From Bacteroidia bacterium (lineage in GTDB: Bacteria > Bacteroidota > Bacteroidia > Cytophagales > JAAEPT01): a stretch of 42,713 nucleotides of DNA. How positions within the stretch are numbered: the stretch's first letter is position 1; every line of letters starts with the position of its first letter. Of the stretch, positions 8,611-16,633 are shown piece by piece. A program made the translations under genes and the position numbers. The stretch covers positions 1 through 42,713 of the forward strand of contig JAUIJC010000035.1 of the NCBI GenBank assembly GCA_030431525.1, in the 5' to 3' direction. The notes under the pieces were generated by a model. The model made no database searches and was not told where the DNA came from. It saw only the letters and a list, made by a program, of their open reading frames with translations.

Positions 8611-9408
8611 ATGGGCTTTTTCAAAGAGTTTGTTTTGGCGGCAGGAAGTTACTTTAAGGTGTTCGGGTTTGTGAGGGGGTGGAAGGGCTTTTATGTGGCG
8701 CCAGTGGTTGCGAATGTATTGTTGTGTTTTTTGTTGTTTGGCCTGCTGTCATGGGGAGGTGCTTCGCTGAATGAGTATTTAAGTACCACCTTTTCCTTTA
8801 TGGAGGGCTGGGGTCAGTGGATTGTAGGTTTTATTACGTTAGTGGTGTTTTTGGGAATCGTTTTTTATGGCTTTCAGTTTATTTCGTTGATTCTACTTGC
8901 TCCATTATTCGCTTATCAGGCGGAGAAGGTTCATGAGCGTCTTGGGTATTCGGTGCCTGAATTTTCATGGGCTGGTTTGTGGAAAGGGATTTCACGTGGG
9001 GTGGTAACTGCTGTCCGAAATCTTTTTTTGGAGTTACTCTGTTTGCTCTTTATTTATGTGTTATGCCTTGTGGTTACTCCATTAGCGGTGCTGTTGCCAG
9101 TGCTGAGTTTTATTGTGGCAGCCTATTTTGTGGGTTATGCCATGGTGGATTATAGGAATGAGTTGAATGGGTTGAGCAGGAAGGAAAGTAAGAAGTATGT
9201 ACGGGCGCACAGGGGGCTTGTGCTTGGGAATGGGGCGGTATTCATGTTGAGTTTATTGGTGCCGGTGTTGGGGACATTTTTTGCAACGTCCTTCGGAGTA
9301 GTGGCAGCTGCCTTGGCTCAAGAGCAGATCGAAGGCGGTGTTGATGCTGAAAACTCGCTTCACGATGGAACCCATAAAGTGGGGGAGGGATCGGTGGCAA
9401 AAGTTTGA
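8611..9408 (+). CDS. EI24/CysZ-like integral membrane protein
   Basis: A 265-residue inner-membrane protein. Hydrophobic segments are visible at about 28-48, 66-100 (possibly two), 135-175 and 205-235. The opening FFKEFVLAAGSYFKVFGFVRGWKGFYVAPVVANVLL and the central YGFQFISLILLAPLFAYQAEKVHERL fit the EI24 domain of CysZ-like proteins. CysZ is a sulfate permease in enterobacteria, but most Bacteroidota members are uncharacterised and no sulfate genes sit next to this one. ATG 8611 is preferred to the overlapping GTG at 8608. It is separated by about 65 bp from the divergent amidase-like gene. Confidence 0.75.
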   Translation: MGFFKEFVLAAGSYFKVFGFVRGWKGFYVAPVVANVLLCFLLFGLLSWGGASLNEYLSTTFSFMEGWGQWIVGFITLVVFLGIVFYGFQFISLILLAPLFAYQAEKVHERLGYSVPEFSWAGLWKGISRGVVTAVRNLFLELLCLLFIYVLCLVVTPLAVLLPVLSFIVAAYFVGYAMVDYRNELNGLSRKESKKYVRAHRGLVLGNGAVFMLSLLVPVLGTFFATSFGVVAAALAQEQIEGGVDAENSLHDGTHKVGEGSVAKV

Positions 9409-9636
9409 TTTATTTTTTGGGTTGGAACCTTTTTTAGGAATTCGAAGTTTCCCGCAAACCTTATCTAAGGTCTTGGTATTGAGTGCGATTTCGGTTGATT
9501 TGGTGATTTTCTCTTGATGTATGATTTTGGGAAAATCAGCGGATGTTCGTAAATTAAAAATTCGTTTTGTACCAACATTGTTACAAATACTCCAATTTGG
9601 GAGTCTTTGAATGGTTACACCATAAAAAGGGAGGCT

Positions 9637-11901
9637 TTGAAAAAATCGTTACTTACTGCCGCCGTTGTCGCAGCCTTTATGAGCTGGGGCGAGGCCAAGG
9701 CAACGACCGACGGACCTTCCGGAGAGGAAACGGTCCTTCTCCAGAAGCAAGAGGGAGATGCTGTTGCTCCGGAGCGCACAGCCAAGTTTAAGGGCGCTAA
9801 GAGCATTGCCAGTGGCTTGGGGCTGCGATTTTCGGGTTATGCTCGAATCTTTACGCTTTATCGCGCAATGGCTGATGGTAATTTCTATCAGGACAGCGAT
9901 AATATCAACAACTCAAAGGGATTGACTCTTCCTGTCAATCTTTCGTTGGATGATGGGTCTACTCAACCGTTGTTGATGCTTCGGATTGAAGGTAACCCAA
10001 CTGCCAAAACATCTTTTCAGATTGAAGCGAGTTTGAACAACTATTTGTTAGGAAACCATACAGGTATTCCTGATGAAACTGATCAAGGTCGCTGGGCAAA
10101 TATTTTTGCTGGCTTTTGGTTGAAAGGTGCCACAGTGACCGATTATGGTCGTTTTGAGTTGACAGCTGGTGCGGGTTCCATTTGGGAGAAAATGAGCCCG
10201 ATGACGCTTTGGAACTTCCAGTACCGCGATGACATGTTTGAGCGCTATCCATGGGATCCAGCAGGATTGAACTGGAGGCGTTATGAGTGGTACTATAATA
10301 CTGGTGATATTCCTCGTGACCAACGTTGGGGTAACCGAGGTATGCAGGGATTCGTGTTGAACGCCACTGATTTGCCATTGGGCTTGGAAGCTAAGCTTCT
10401 CTATGGTAAAACACGAGATTCTGGAGGTGACCAAAACTGGTCTAATGGTATTCCTCAGTCGATGCTTGGCGCACGTGTTAGTCGTCAGTTTGGACGCTTG
10501 AATGTCGGAGGTAACTATTATAATAGTTTTGGTTTTGATGAGACTCAGTCCATTACAAGGGATAACTACTCAACAATCTATGGTTCCTTGTTGTCTGATG
10601 AGGATGCAGCAAAAACCTTTACGATAGAGAATTACAACAGGAATGCTCAAACAGTGATTACTGGTGATGCATCTCTTAATACCAATTTTGCCCGCTTTTA
10701 TGGTGAGTTTGGTGCAGGGTCGTATTTGAGCAGAACCTACTATGATTGGACCATGTTTGAAGGTGCTGAAGATGGTCAGGTCTTCGATGGCTTCAAGCGT
10801 CAGTGGTCTCCATTGGCTTACATGGAAGCGGCAATTAAAAAGCCGTTGTTGCGAGGTCGATGGAAAGTAGCGGGTTATGCTATTGGTCAACATGCGGTAA
10901 ACAACCAATCGACATTTTTGAACTCTTCCATTGAAGAGGTGTTGAAAGGTGCCAACACCTCTAATTATGAAGGTGAGGCCAAATGGAACAATATCTTCTA
11001 TGATGGCATGATTACGGAAATTGGTCAGTTGACTAATAACCGTTGGGGTGCAGAAATGACTCACAAACGTGAGCATGGTAAACTCATCGTAGAGGCGTCT
11101 TGGGCCATGAACCAAGAAGTTGTTAACCACGGTACGACTGAGCGCAAAGAGGATATGTTGAACGGTATATTTGGTAAGTCATATACCGCCCCAGATCAAA
11201 GCAACATCCTTGAGTCAAGTGGGAACTATTATTTGGACGGAACCCGCAACGTGATTTCATTTTCTCACATTGTCAACCAGTACCAACGTTCCCGCTTCAG
11301 TTATAACCAACGTTTTAATGGTCCTAACCAGAGGTTGTTGTATGACTACCGTCGTACTTGGCAAAATGTGGCCATTTTGGATACTGTGGTTGACTACAGA
11401 AAGTCCTTCAATACATTGGAACTTAGCTTGAAGTACAAGGTTAATTTCTTAGGTAGAGGGCTGATTATTACAGGTTTTGGACGTGCTAACTCTGTTGGTG
11501 ATCGTCTTTCCCCAATTCCTTCCTTTAATGCTCAAGGCGATCATACTTTCTTGACACAGTGGTACGAGGAGTTGATGCTTTTCTATAATATTCACCGCAA
11601 GGTAACTTTGATTGGTTTGGTGGCTACTGAGCAAGTACGTGGTAATAATGAACGTACTGAGCAGTGGGATCCTGATACGGATGCGCCTGCTGTAGATGCC
11701 AATGGAAAGCCTATCTTGGTAGATGGTGGTAAGGCCATCAAGCAGAATGGTTTAGGTCTTGGTATTGGTCTTGACTACGACTTTGCTAACAATGCGTGCT
11801 TAGATGTTCGCTACCGTTGGTACAAGCACGAAGACAAGCATTTCACAAATGACAAATTCCAAGGGCAGGAAGTGACCTGCGAGCTTAAAATTTTCTTCTA
11901 A
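9637..11901 (+). CDS. Large outer-membrane beta-barrel protein, first gene of surface locus
   Basis: A protein of about 754 residues, not recognised as a named family. A signal peptide (KKSLLTAAVVAAFMSWGEAKA) is followed by many amphipathic strands rich in aromatic and glycine residues and a C-terminus ending in Phe (CELKIFF), as expected for an outer-membrane barrel. Alternating blocks such as LLMLRIEGNPTAKTSFQIEASL and LGARVSRQFGRLNVGGNYY fit paired barrel strands. No in-frame ATG precedes the signal peptide, so translation must begin at a TTG, either 9637 (chosen, gives a compact signal peptide) or 9607. It is followed after 82 bp by a second barrel gene and then three lipoprotein genes on the same strand. 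A role in surface polymer export or binding is inference only. Confidence 0.7.
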   Translation: MKKSLLTAAVVAAFMSWGEAKATTDGPSGEETVLLQKQEGDAVAPERTAKFKGAKSIASGLGLRFSGYARIFTLYRAMADGNFYQDSDNINNSKGLTLPVNLSLDDGSTQPLLMLRIEGNPTAKTSFQIEASLNNYLLGNHTGIPDETDQGRWANIFAGFWLKGATVTDYGRFELTAGAGSIWEKMSPMTLWNFQYRDDMFERYPWDPAGLNWRRYEWYYNTGDIPRDQRWGNRGMQGFVLNATDLPLGLEAKLLYGKTRDSGGDQNWSNGIPQSMLGARVSRQFGRLNVGGNYYNSFGFDETQSITRDNYSTIYGSLLSDEDAAKTFTIENYNRNAQTVITGDASLNTNFARFYGEFGAGSYLSRTYYDWTMFEGAEDGQVFDGFKRQWSPLAYMEAAIKKPLLRGRWKVAGYAIGQHAVNNQSTFLNSSIEEVLKGANTSNYEGEAKWNNIFYDGMITEIGQLTNNRWGAEMTHKREHGKLIVEASWAMNQEVVNHGTTERKEDMLNGIFGKSYTAPDQSNILESSGNYYLDGTRNVISFSHIVNQYQRSRFSYNQRFNGPNQRLLYDYRRTWQNVAILDTVVDYRKSFNTLELSLKYKVNFLGRGLIITGFGRANSVGDRLSPIPSFNAQGDHTFLTQWYEELMLFYNIHRKVTLIGLVATEQVRGNNERTEQWDPDTDAPAVDANGKPILVDGGKAIKQNGLGLGIGLDYDFANNACLDVRYRWYKHEDKHFTNDKFQGQEVTCELKIFF

Positions 11902-11958
11902 GCAGTTAACATTAACAGTTAGCAGTTAACATATTTCAAAAGAGGTTAGCTGCTTTTT
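11902..11958 (+). repeat. Heptamer array with hairpin between the two barrel genes
   Basis: Directly after the stop codon come units GCAGTTA, ACATTA (6 bp), ACAGTTA and GCAGTTA. AGCAGTTAAC (11921-11930) pairs fully (one G-U) with GTTAGCTGCT (11945-11954), followed by TTTT. The structure could work as a terminator or attenuator, lowering expression of the genes after the first barrel. Confidence 0.6.
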
Positions 11959-11983
11959 GATAAAGCATTTGAATCCTACAGAT

Positions 11984-13714
11984 ATGACTAAGAAACTTCT
12001 ACTCGCTGCGCCTTTGTTCATCGCCTCGATGTTGACGGCGACCGCGCAAAAAGTTGAGTTTGGTGGATTGGGACGTGCCGAGGTTGAGAACAACCAGCTG
12101 AATGACACGACTTCTGCTTCTACGGATAAAACTACAGGTGGTAAGGTTTTGATGGACCTTGGCATCCAAGTAAGCCGCGGAGATATTCTTCGTGCAAGTG
12201 CCATCCTTCGTGTGGTAAACGGATTTGGTAGCTTCGACGGTGATGCCGTTGACTTTACATTCCGTCAGCTTCGATTGGAGGGCTTGATTGGTAAAAAAGT
12301 CAAGTATGAGATTGGTGACTTGGATGTTGCCTTGACACCATATACCATTCATTTTGAGGATGACATTTATAACGGTTTTGAATCCGAGCTTTTCGGAATC
12401 CGTCGTGATGTTGTCAACTATGAGGGCTTTGTGACAGACGAGCACACTCGTCGTATGCAGGGTGTGAATCTCTTTACTACGTTGAATTTCAAATCTGGTG
12501 TTGAAAGCCTTTTCCTTCGTGGATTTGGTAACCGCTTGATTGGTGCTGATAAGACTTCTGGTCAGCCAGACCGTTTGTTGTTTGGTGGTCGTGCAGGATT
12601 GGTACAAAGCAAGTATTTCCAGATTGGTGTGAATGCTGTAGCTATCCACGATATCGCTGGATCAATTGGTTCAGAGGATTACCAGTATCGCAACTTGGTA
12701 ACTACTACAGATTTCCGTATTGCTTACCCAATGGGTAAGATTGATTTGGAACTTACTGGTGAGTTGGGTCGTTCTCAGCACTCAGATGTGCTCGGTTCAG
12801 GTACTGAAATGGATACCTTGGATTACAAGGATGGCTTCATGGATATCGGTTTGGGAGCTGACTTTAAGGATATGGGCTTGAAAGTTCGTGGTTCTTACCG
12901 TCGCGTTGGTATTAACTACATTTCTCCAGCAGCTCAGAGCCGTATGTTCTCTGCCTTCGGAGCCATGGATGCCGAGGGAAGCCTAGCCTCGGTTAACGGA
13001 GGTACGCGTAACTATTTGTTGTACGACCGTTTTACCCCAACCTTGTTGAACAGTGAGATTTCCACTGTGTTGATGGCTTATAACCCAGCATTCAGCAATG
13101 TTACTCCATATGGCGTTGCTACTCCAAACCGTCAAGGTTTGACCTTGAACGCTACTTATGAAGACAAAAAGGACCGTTTAGAGGCTGAGTTGATTTACGA
13201 CATGTTGAGCGAGATTGTGGGTGTAAACGTGGCTGAAACTCGTCAGTTTACTTCCTTGAAAGGTGGTCTTGCTCTTCACGTTAATAACTTCATCGGCTGG
13301 AAGAAGGAGGTTACCTTACATGGTGGTGTCCGTATGGAAAGTACAAAGCGTGATGAGTTGAGCATTGATCTTTCTTCAAACATTATCAATGCCGGTATCG
13401 ATTTGGAAGTGATTCCACGTCTCCACCTTTTGGCTGGCTACAAGATGTTGACGGCTAAGGGTAATGAGTACTTGCAGGAGCGTGATGATCTTAACCAATA
13501 TCCAACAGATGGATTGGTAGTTCGTCATGATTACGATTTCACTCAAGGAATTTTGGCTGCTGGTTTGAAATACAATTTCAGCGAGAACACCTTCTTCAAC
13601 TTCCAAGTTGATCAGTTTGTAGCGGGTCAAGATGAATCTGCTGTTCCTACTGGTGAAACCTTGCAGGACTACAACATCACCCAGTTCTACTTCAACTACA
13701 CGCAGAAGTTTTAA
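11984..13714 (+). CDS. Second outer-membrane beta-barrel protein
   Basis: A 576-residue exported protein with signal peptide residues 1-22 (ending LTATAQ). The mature part is all beta: KVEFGGLGRAEVENNQL at its start, many strands alternating charged or aromatic and small residues, and a terminal FYFNYTQKF with C-terminal Phe, typical of outer-membrane barrels. KYEIGDLDVALTPYTIHFEDD lies near residue 110-130. I do not recognise a named family. ATG 11984 is chosen over a TTG at 11957 that lies inside the upstream hairpin region. The next gene starts 18 bp after the stop, so it is co-transcribed with the lipoprotein genes. Its partner is probably the upstream barrel or the lipoproteins. Confidence 0.7.
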   Translation: MTKKLLLAAPLFIASMLTATAQKVEFGGLGRAEVENNQLNDTTSASTDKTTGGKVLMDLGIQVSRGDILRASAILRVVNGFGSFDGDAVDFTFRQLRLEGLIGKKVKYEIGDLDVALTPYTIHFEDDIYNGFESELFGIRRDVVNYEGFVTDEHTRRMQGVNLFTTLNFKSGVESLFLRGFGNRLIGADKTSGQPDRLLFGGRAGLVQSKYFQIGVNAVAIHDIAGSIGSEDYQYRNLVTTTDFRIAYPMGKIDLELTGELGRSQHSDVLGSGTEMDTLDYKDGFMDIGLGADFKDMGLKVRGSYRRVGINYISPAAQSRMFSAFGAMDAEGSLASVNGGTRNYLLYDRFTPTLLNSEISTVLMAYNPAFSNVTPYGVATPNRQGLTLNATYEDKKDRLEAELIYDMLSEIVGVNVAETRQFTSLKGGLALHVNNFIGWKKEVTLHGGVRMESTKRDELSIDLSSNIINAGIDLEVIPRLHLLAGYKMLTAKGNEYLQERDDLNQYPTDGLVVRHDYDFTQGILAAGLKYNFSENTFFNFQVDQFVAGQDESAVPTGETLQDYNITQFYFNYTQKF

Positions 13715-13732
13715 TCTAAACCTTCACAGATT

Positions 13733-14209
13733 ATGAGGAATTTATTGAAAAAATACCTCCCCCTGATGGTTGGTGTGTTTGCTGTGGGAGTATTGGCTTC
13801 TTGTGATGAGGAGCAGGATCAAGATATCTTCGGTACAAATGTGAAGACGCCAAGTCCTGGTTTTAAGGTTGATAGCTTTCAGCTATTTAAAATAAGGAAT
13901 GGTAGCTTACAGCCATTAGAGACGGGAGATAGAATATATCTTAATAATGAAAAGCTTGTTGTTAAGGCTGTTTTTAATGAAAATGTAACGGCAAAAATCC
14001 GTACAACTACATTAGAAAATAGCGCAATAAGTGAGTCGTTCATTTATGATGCTTCCGTCCTGGATAGCTCAAATTATCAGTGGTCTGGGTATTCTGATAA
14101 TAATGTTCCCTTTGAGAAAGATGATAATCTAATTGTTCAGATTTCATTTTTTGCATGGGACCAAGTATATACAGATACTTTGACAATTAAAGGGGTTCCA
14201 ACTCCTTAA
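13733..14209 (+). CDS. Small lipoprotein, paralogue of the next gene's N-terminal domain
   Basis: A 158-residue protein with lipoprotein signal peptide ending VLASCDEE (Cys 24), acidic residues following the Cys. The mature part is a single beta-sandwich-like domain. It aligns with residues about 24-148 of the protein encoded next: DIFGTNVKTPSPGFK against EILGTGVKPVSSDFK, then SNYQWSGYSDNNVPFEKDDN against SNTTWKGGQDEPVSTFFKEG, and VYTDTLTIK against VYYDTIVIE. The family is unknown to me. DNA from here to about 15300 looks richer in A+T than the two barrel genes before it. Likely an outer-membrane-anchored partner of the barrels. Confidence 0.7.
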   Translation: MRNLLKKYLPLMVGVFAVGVLASCDEEQDQDIFGTNVKTPSPGFKVDSFQLFKIRNGSLQPLETGDRIYLNNEKLVVKAVFNENVTAKIRTTTLENSAISESFIYDASVLDSSNYQWSGYSDNNVPFEKDDNLIVQISFFAWDQVYTDTLTIKGVPTP

Positions 14210-14240
14210 TAAATTCTGTTAAAAAAATTCCGATACGGGT

Positions 14241-15299
14241 ATGAAAACAAAGATGCTCAATAATGTACTCGGATATAGTCTAATTTCCCTTTTGTTAGGG
14301 GCTTTGGGTTGTTCCGGAGAAGAGGAAATCCTGGGGACAGGGGTTAAACCTGTGTCTTCTGATTTTAAGTGGGAAAATCACGAAGTTCAGTTGGCGGCAA
14401 AATCTTTTGATTTTACTGATATTTCAACAGCTTTTCACTTGGATGTTGATTTTGGCGAAGAGATTACAAGTGTATTGACGATAGAAGGGTTGGAGTCAAA
14501 GGCTCAGAAGCAGTTTGTTAATACTGCTTCACAATTGACCAGTTCTAATACTACTTGGAAGGGGGGGCAAGATGAACCAGTTTCTACTTTTTTTAAAGAA
14601 GGAGAAAAGGTGGTTGTGAAATTAGAAGCTTATGGTACGAGTGATGTCTATTATGATACAATTGTGATAGAAAAAGCTCAAGCTTTTGCCGATATTTCAA
14701 CTGACATGAAAGGGGCAAATCTGAATTTTGATCCAGGAAGTGCATCTACCTTTACCTGGTGGATAAAAGCTGGAGTTGGTGATTTGGAAGATAGTTCCCT
14801 GCCAAAAATTGATGATCAGTATTTGGTGATGGAGGGAACAGCTCCATCTAATAGCGTATATGTTGGTGGTGCTTCTTATGGTGGATGGAATGGTCCCTAT
14901 ATCAAGCAAATGAATGGTGATCCACTCTCTTCTGATCCTTCACAATTGTATTTTAATATATATGTTTATGGGACAGGGGATACAGACTCAGAATTGTATT
15001 TTAACTTCTATGAGGCTGATGGAGATCATGTGGGGAGTAATGCGAAAACTGATGATGCAGTACAGCTAAAAATTGTTCCATCTCATAAGGGTTGGAAGCT
15101 ATTAAGCTATAAGTACAGTGATTTGCCTTTTAGTACCTATGCACCTGGTGGGGGTAGCGGTAATAAGATTCATGAGCCTCATAAAATTGCTTTGATTGAC
15201 ATTGCTCTGCAAGCGACTTCACAAGGAGGAAGTGCAAAGGTAGTCGTTGATTATCCGTTTTTCACGATTAATCAGCCTTTCGATCCATCAAGGTATTAA
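14241..15299 (+). CDS. Lipoprotein: shared N-terminal domain plus carbohydrate-binding-like domain
   Basis: A 352-residue protein with lipoprotein signal ending GALGCSGEEE (Cys 24). Residues about 24-148 repeat the domain that forms the whole of the preceding protein. Residues about 155-350 form a second beta-rich domain with many Trp and Tyr (FTWWIKAG, VYVGGASYGGWNGPY, LYFNIYVYGTG, LYFNFYEADGDHVG, VDYPFF). This aromatic pattern resembles jelly-roll carbohydrate-binding modules or glycan-binding surface lipoproteins, though no specific CBM family could be assigned. The layout suggests that the first domain docks to a barrel or core complex and the second contacts a ligand. It lies in the five-gene operon starting at 9637. 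Confidence 0.7.
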   Translation: MKTKMLNNVLGYSLISLLLGALGCSGEEEILGTGVKPVSSDFKWENHEVQLAAKSFDFTDISTAFHLDVDFGEEITSVLTIEGLESKAQKQFVNTASQLTSSNTTWKGGQDEPVSTFFKEGEKVVVKLEAYGTSDVYYDTIVIEKAQAFADISTDMKGANLNFDPGSASTFTWWIKAGVGDLEDSSLPKIDDQYLVMEGTAPSNSVYVGGASYGGWNGPYIKQMNGDPLSSDPSQLYFNIYVYGTGDTDSELYFNFYEADGDHVGSNAKTDDAVQLKIVPSHKGWKLLSYKYSDLPFSTYAPGGGSGNKIHEPHKIALIDIALQATSQGGSAKVVVDYPFFTINQPFDPSRY

Positions 15300-15334
15300 T
15301 GTAGAGTCACAGGTTCTACAAACGACTAAAGACA

Positions 15335-16441
15335 ATGAAAAAATCAGTTATAGCAGTTGTTTCCTTGGTGGGCTTACTATTTAGTCAATGTGTCAGCGTT
15401 CAGACCATTGACTTGGATGGTAATGCCGTATCAGGGAGAACAGGAAATAAGGAGAAAACCAAGAATCAAAAATCAGTTGCTGCCTTGCAATACCAAGAAG
15501 GTGATTTGATGGCTGAGGATTGGAAGGCTGTGGGAAACCTCACTTTAATAAAGTCTGAAGGAGGTTATGCTATCAGGGCTAAAGAAGCTGGAAATCGTGA
15601 AGCGTTACTCACTCGTGAGTTTGATCGCCCTTTAAGTTTTAATGGTGGATTGGGTATCCGTGTTGTTGGGCGTTCTGAAGGTAGTGTGGCTCCAACGTTG
15701 AAATTGGAGTTGGTGGATGAGAATGGCTACGTGACCAATGAAAAGGACATGGAGCTGGAATTGGCTCAAGGAGAGATTTCAAATGAGTATTTCTTTAACC
15801 TAAATGGTGCCTTTGTACAACTACATCCAGAGATTGCTGATGTGGATGGAAAACGTATTCGTCGAATTAACCTTTATGTGAATCCTAAAGGTGATGAGTT
15901 TACAGGGAACATCCATCTTGAGGAAATTAAGGTGATTTACGGTGCCCAGATTGTTCATGAAGGAAAAGGTCCTGAAGGAAAAGATGGAGGAGTTGTAGAG
16001 GACTTTATGAAATCGTCTTCTTGGACCTCAAATAAGAAGAACATTTCCTTATTGCCAGGTTCGGGACATCTTAGGGTTGAGATGAATGAAGTAGGCCCTT
16101 CTCATGAAAGCTTTGAAGGAGAGGTTGAAACGGTGAATGTTCAGAATGCTAAAAAGTTTACTGTAAAAGCTAAAGTTGCAGGGGAGAAGCCATTGTTCTT
16201 GCGAATGGATTTGGTTGATGCAAATGGAGTGGCTACAAACTATCTTCCTGTGATTGTTCGCTTAAATCCTTCTTCTGAAATGCAGGAGTTGGTATTTGAC
16301 TTTGAAGGGCGTCTGGAGCAGTCTTATCCAATGGCTGCTTTGGATGTAAAGAGAATTTCTGGAGTACGGATCTATCCAAATCCAGCTTACCAACCTTATA
16401 CAGGGACCTTGATCATTGAAGAAATAAAGGCCATTCCATAA
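15335..16441 (+). CDS. Lipoprotein with two tandem carbohydrate-binding-like repeats
   Basis: A 368-residue protein with lipoprotein signal ending LLFSQCVS (Cys 19). After a short linker containing GNAVSGRTG come two homologous beta-sandwich repeats at about 55-215 and 225-368. Repeat 1 has LKLELVDENGYVTNEKDMELEL and IRRINLYVNPKGDEFTGNIHLEEIKVI. Repeat 2 has LRMDLVDANGVATNYLPVIVRL and ISGVRIYPNPAYQPYTGTLIIEEIKAI. Both resemble CBM11/CBM30-type or galactose-binding-like folds. The G-R-T-G motif recurs near the N-terminus of the T9SS-exported protein encoded next. This is the last gene before a terminator, so it closes the operon. Confidence 0.7.
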   Translation: MKKSVIAVVSLVGLLFSQCVSVQTIDLDGNAVSGRTGNKEKTKNQKSVAALQYQEGDLMAEDWKAVGNLTLIKSEGGYAIRAKEAGNREALLTREFDRPLSFNGGLGIRVVGRSEGSVAPTLKLELVDENGYVTNEKDMELELAQGEISNEYFFNLNGAFVQLHPEIADVDGKRIRRINLYVNPKGDEFTGNIHLEEIKVIYGAQIVHEGKGPEGKDGGVVEDFMKSSSWTSNKKNISLLPGSGHLRVEMNEVGPSHESFEGEVETVNVQNAKKFTVKAKVAGEKPLFLRMDLVDANGVATNYLPVIVRLNPSSEMQELVFDFEGRLEQSYPMAALDVKRISGVRIYPNPAYQPYTGTLIIEEIKAIP

Positions 16442-16473
16442 ATAGGGTTATAATTTCTATTGTCATTTGATTC

Positions 16474-16514
16474 AAATCACCTTCATGGGCTATCCGTTGA
16501 AGGTGATTTTTTGT
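16474..16514 (+). terminator. Rho-independent terminator of the surface-locus operon
   Basis: AAATCACCTTCA (16474-16485) and its exact complement TGAAGGTGATTT (16498-16509) enclose a 12-nt loop and are followed by a T run. It lies 33 bp past the stop of the tandem-repeat lipoprotein gene. Confidence 0.85.
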
Positions 16515-16557
16515 TTAAGGAGCTTCAATCTTTTAGGAATAAATTTGCCACATTGTT

Positions 16558-16586
16558 TTGGAGAAGATTACAAGTTTGTATCTTGT
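16558..16586 (+). promoter_or_regulatory. Candidate promoter of the T9SS-exported protein
   Basis: TTG (16558-16560), 18 bp, then TATCTTGT (16579-16586), close to the Bacteroidota TTG...TAnnTTTG arrangement, 48 bp before the start codon. It lies between the preceding terminator and the gene, where a new promoter is needed. Confidence 0.45.
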
Positions 16587-16633
16587 GAAAGGTTTTTTAC
16601 ACTAATTGTTCACACCTAAACAATTCACTACCC

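Noticed and set aside
10570-13630. Long minus-strand ORFs (10570-11130, 11999-12649 and others) inside the barrel genes
   Set aside because: They lie wholly within genes with clear signal peptides and barrel strands on the other strand, show odd composition with no motif, and have no start context. They are antisense shadows.
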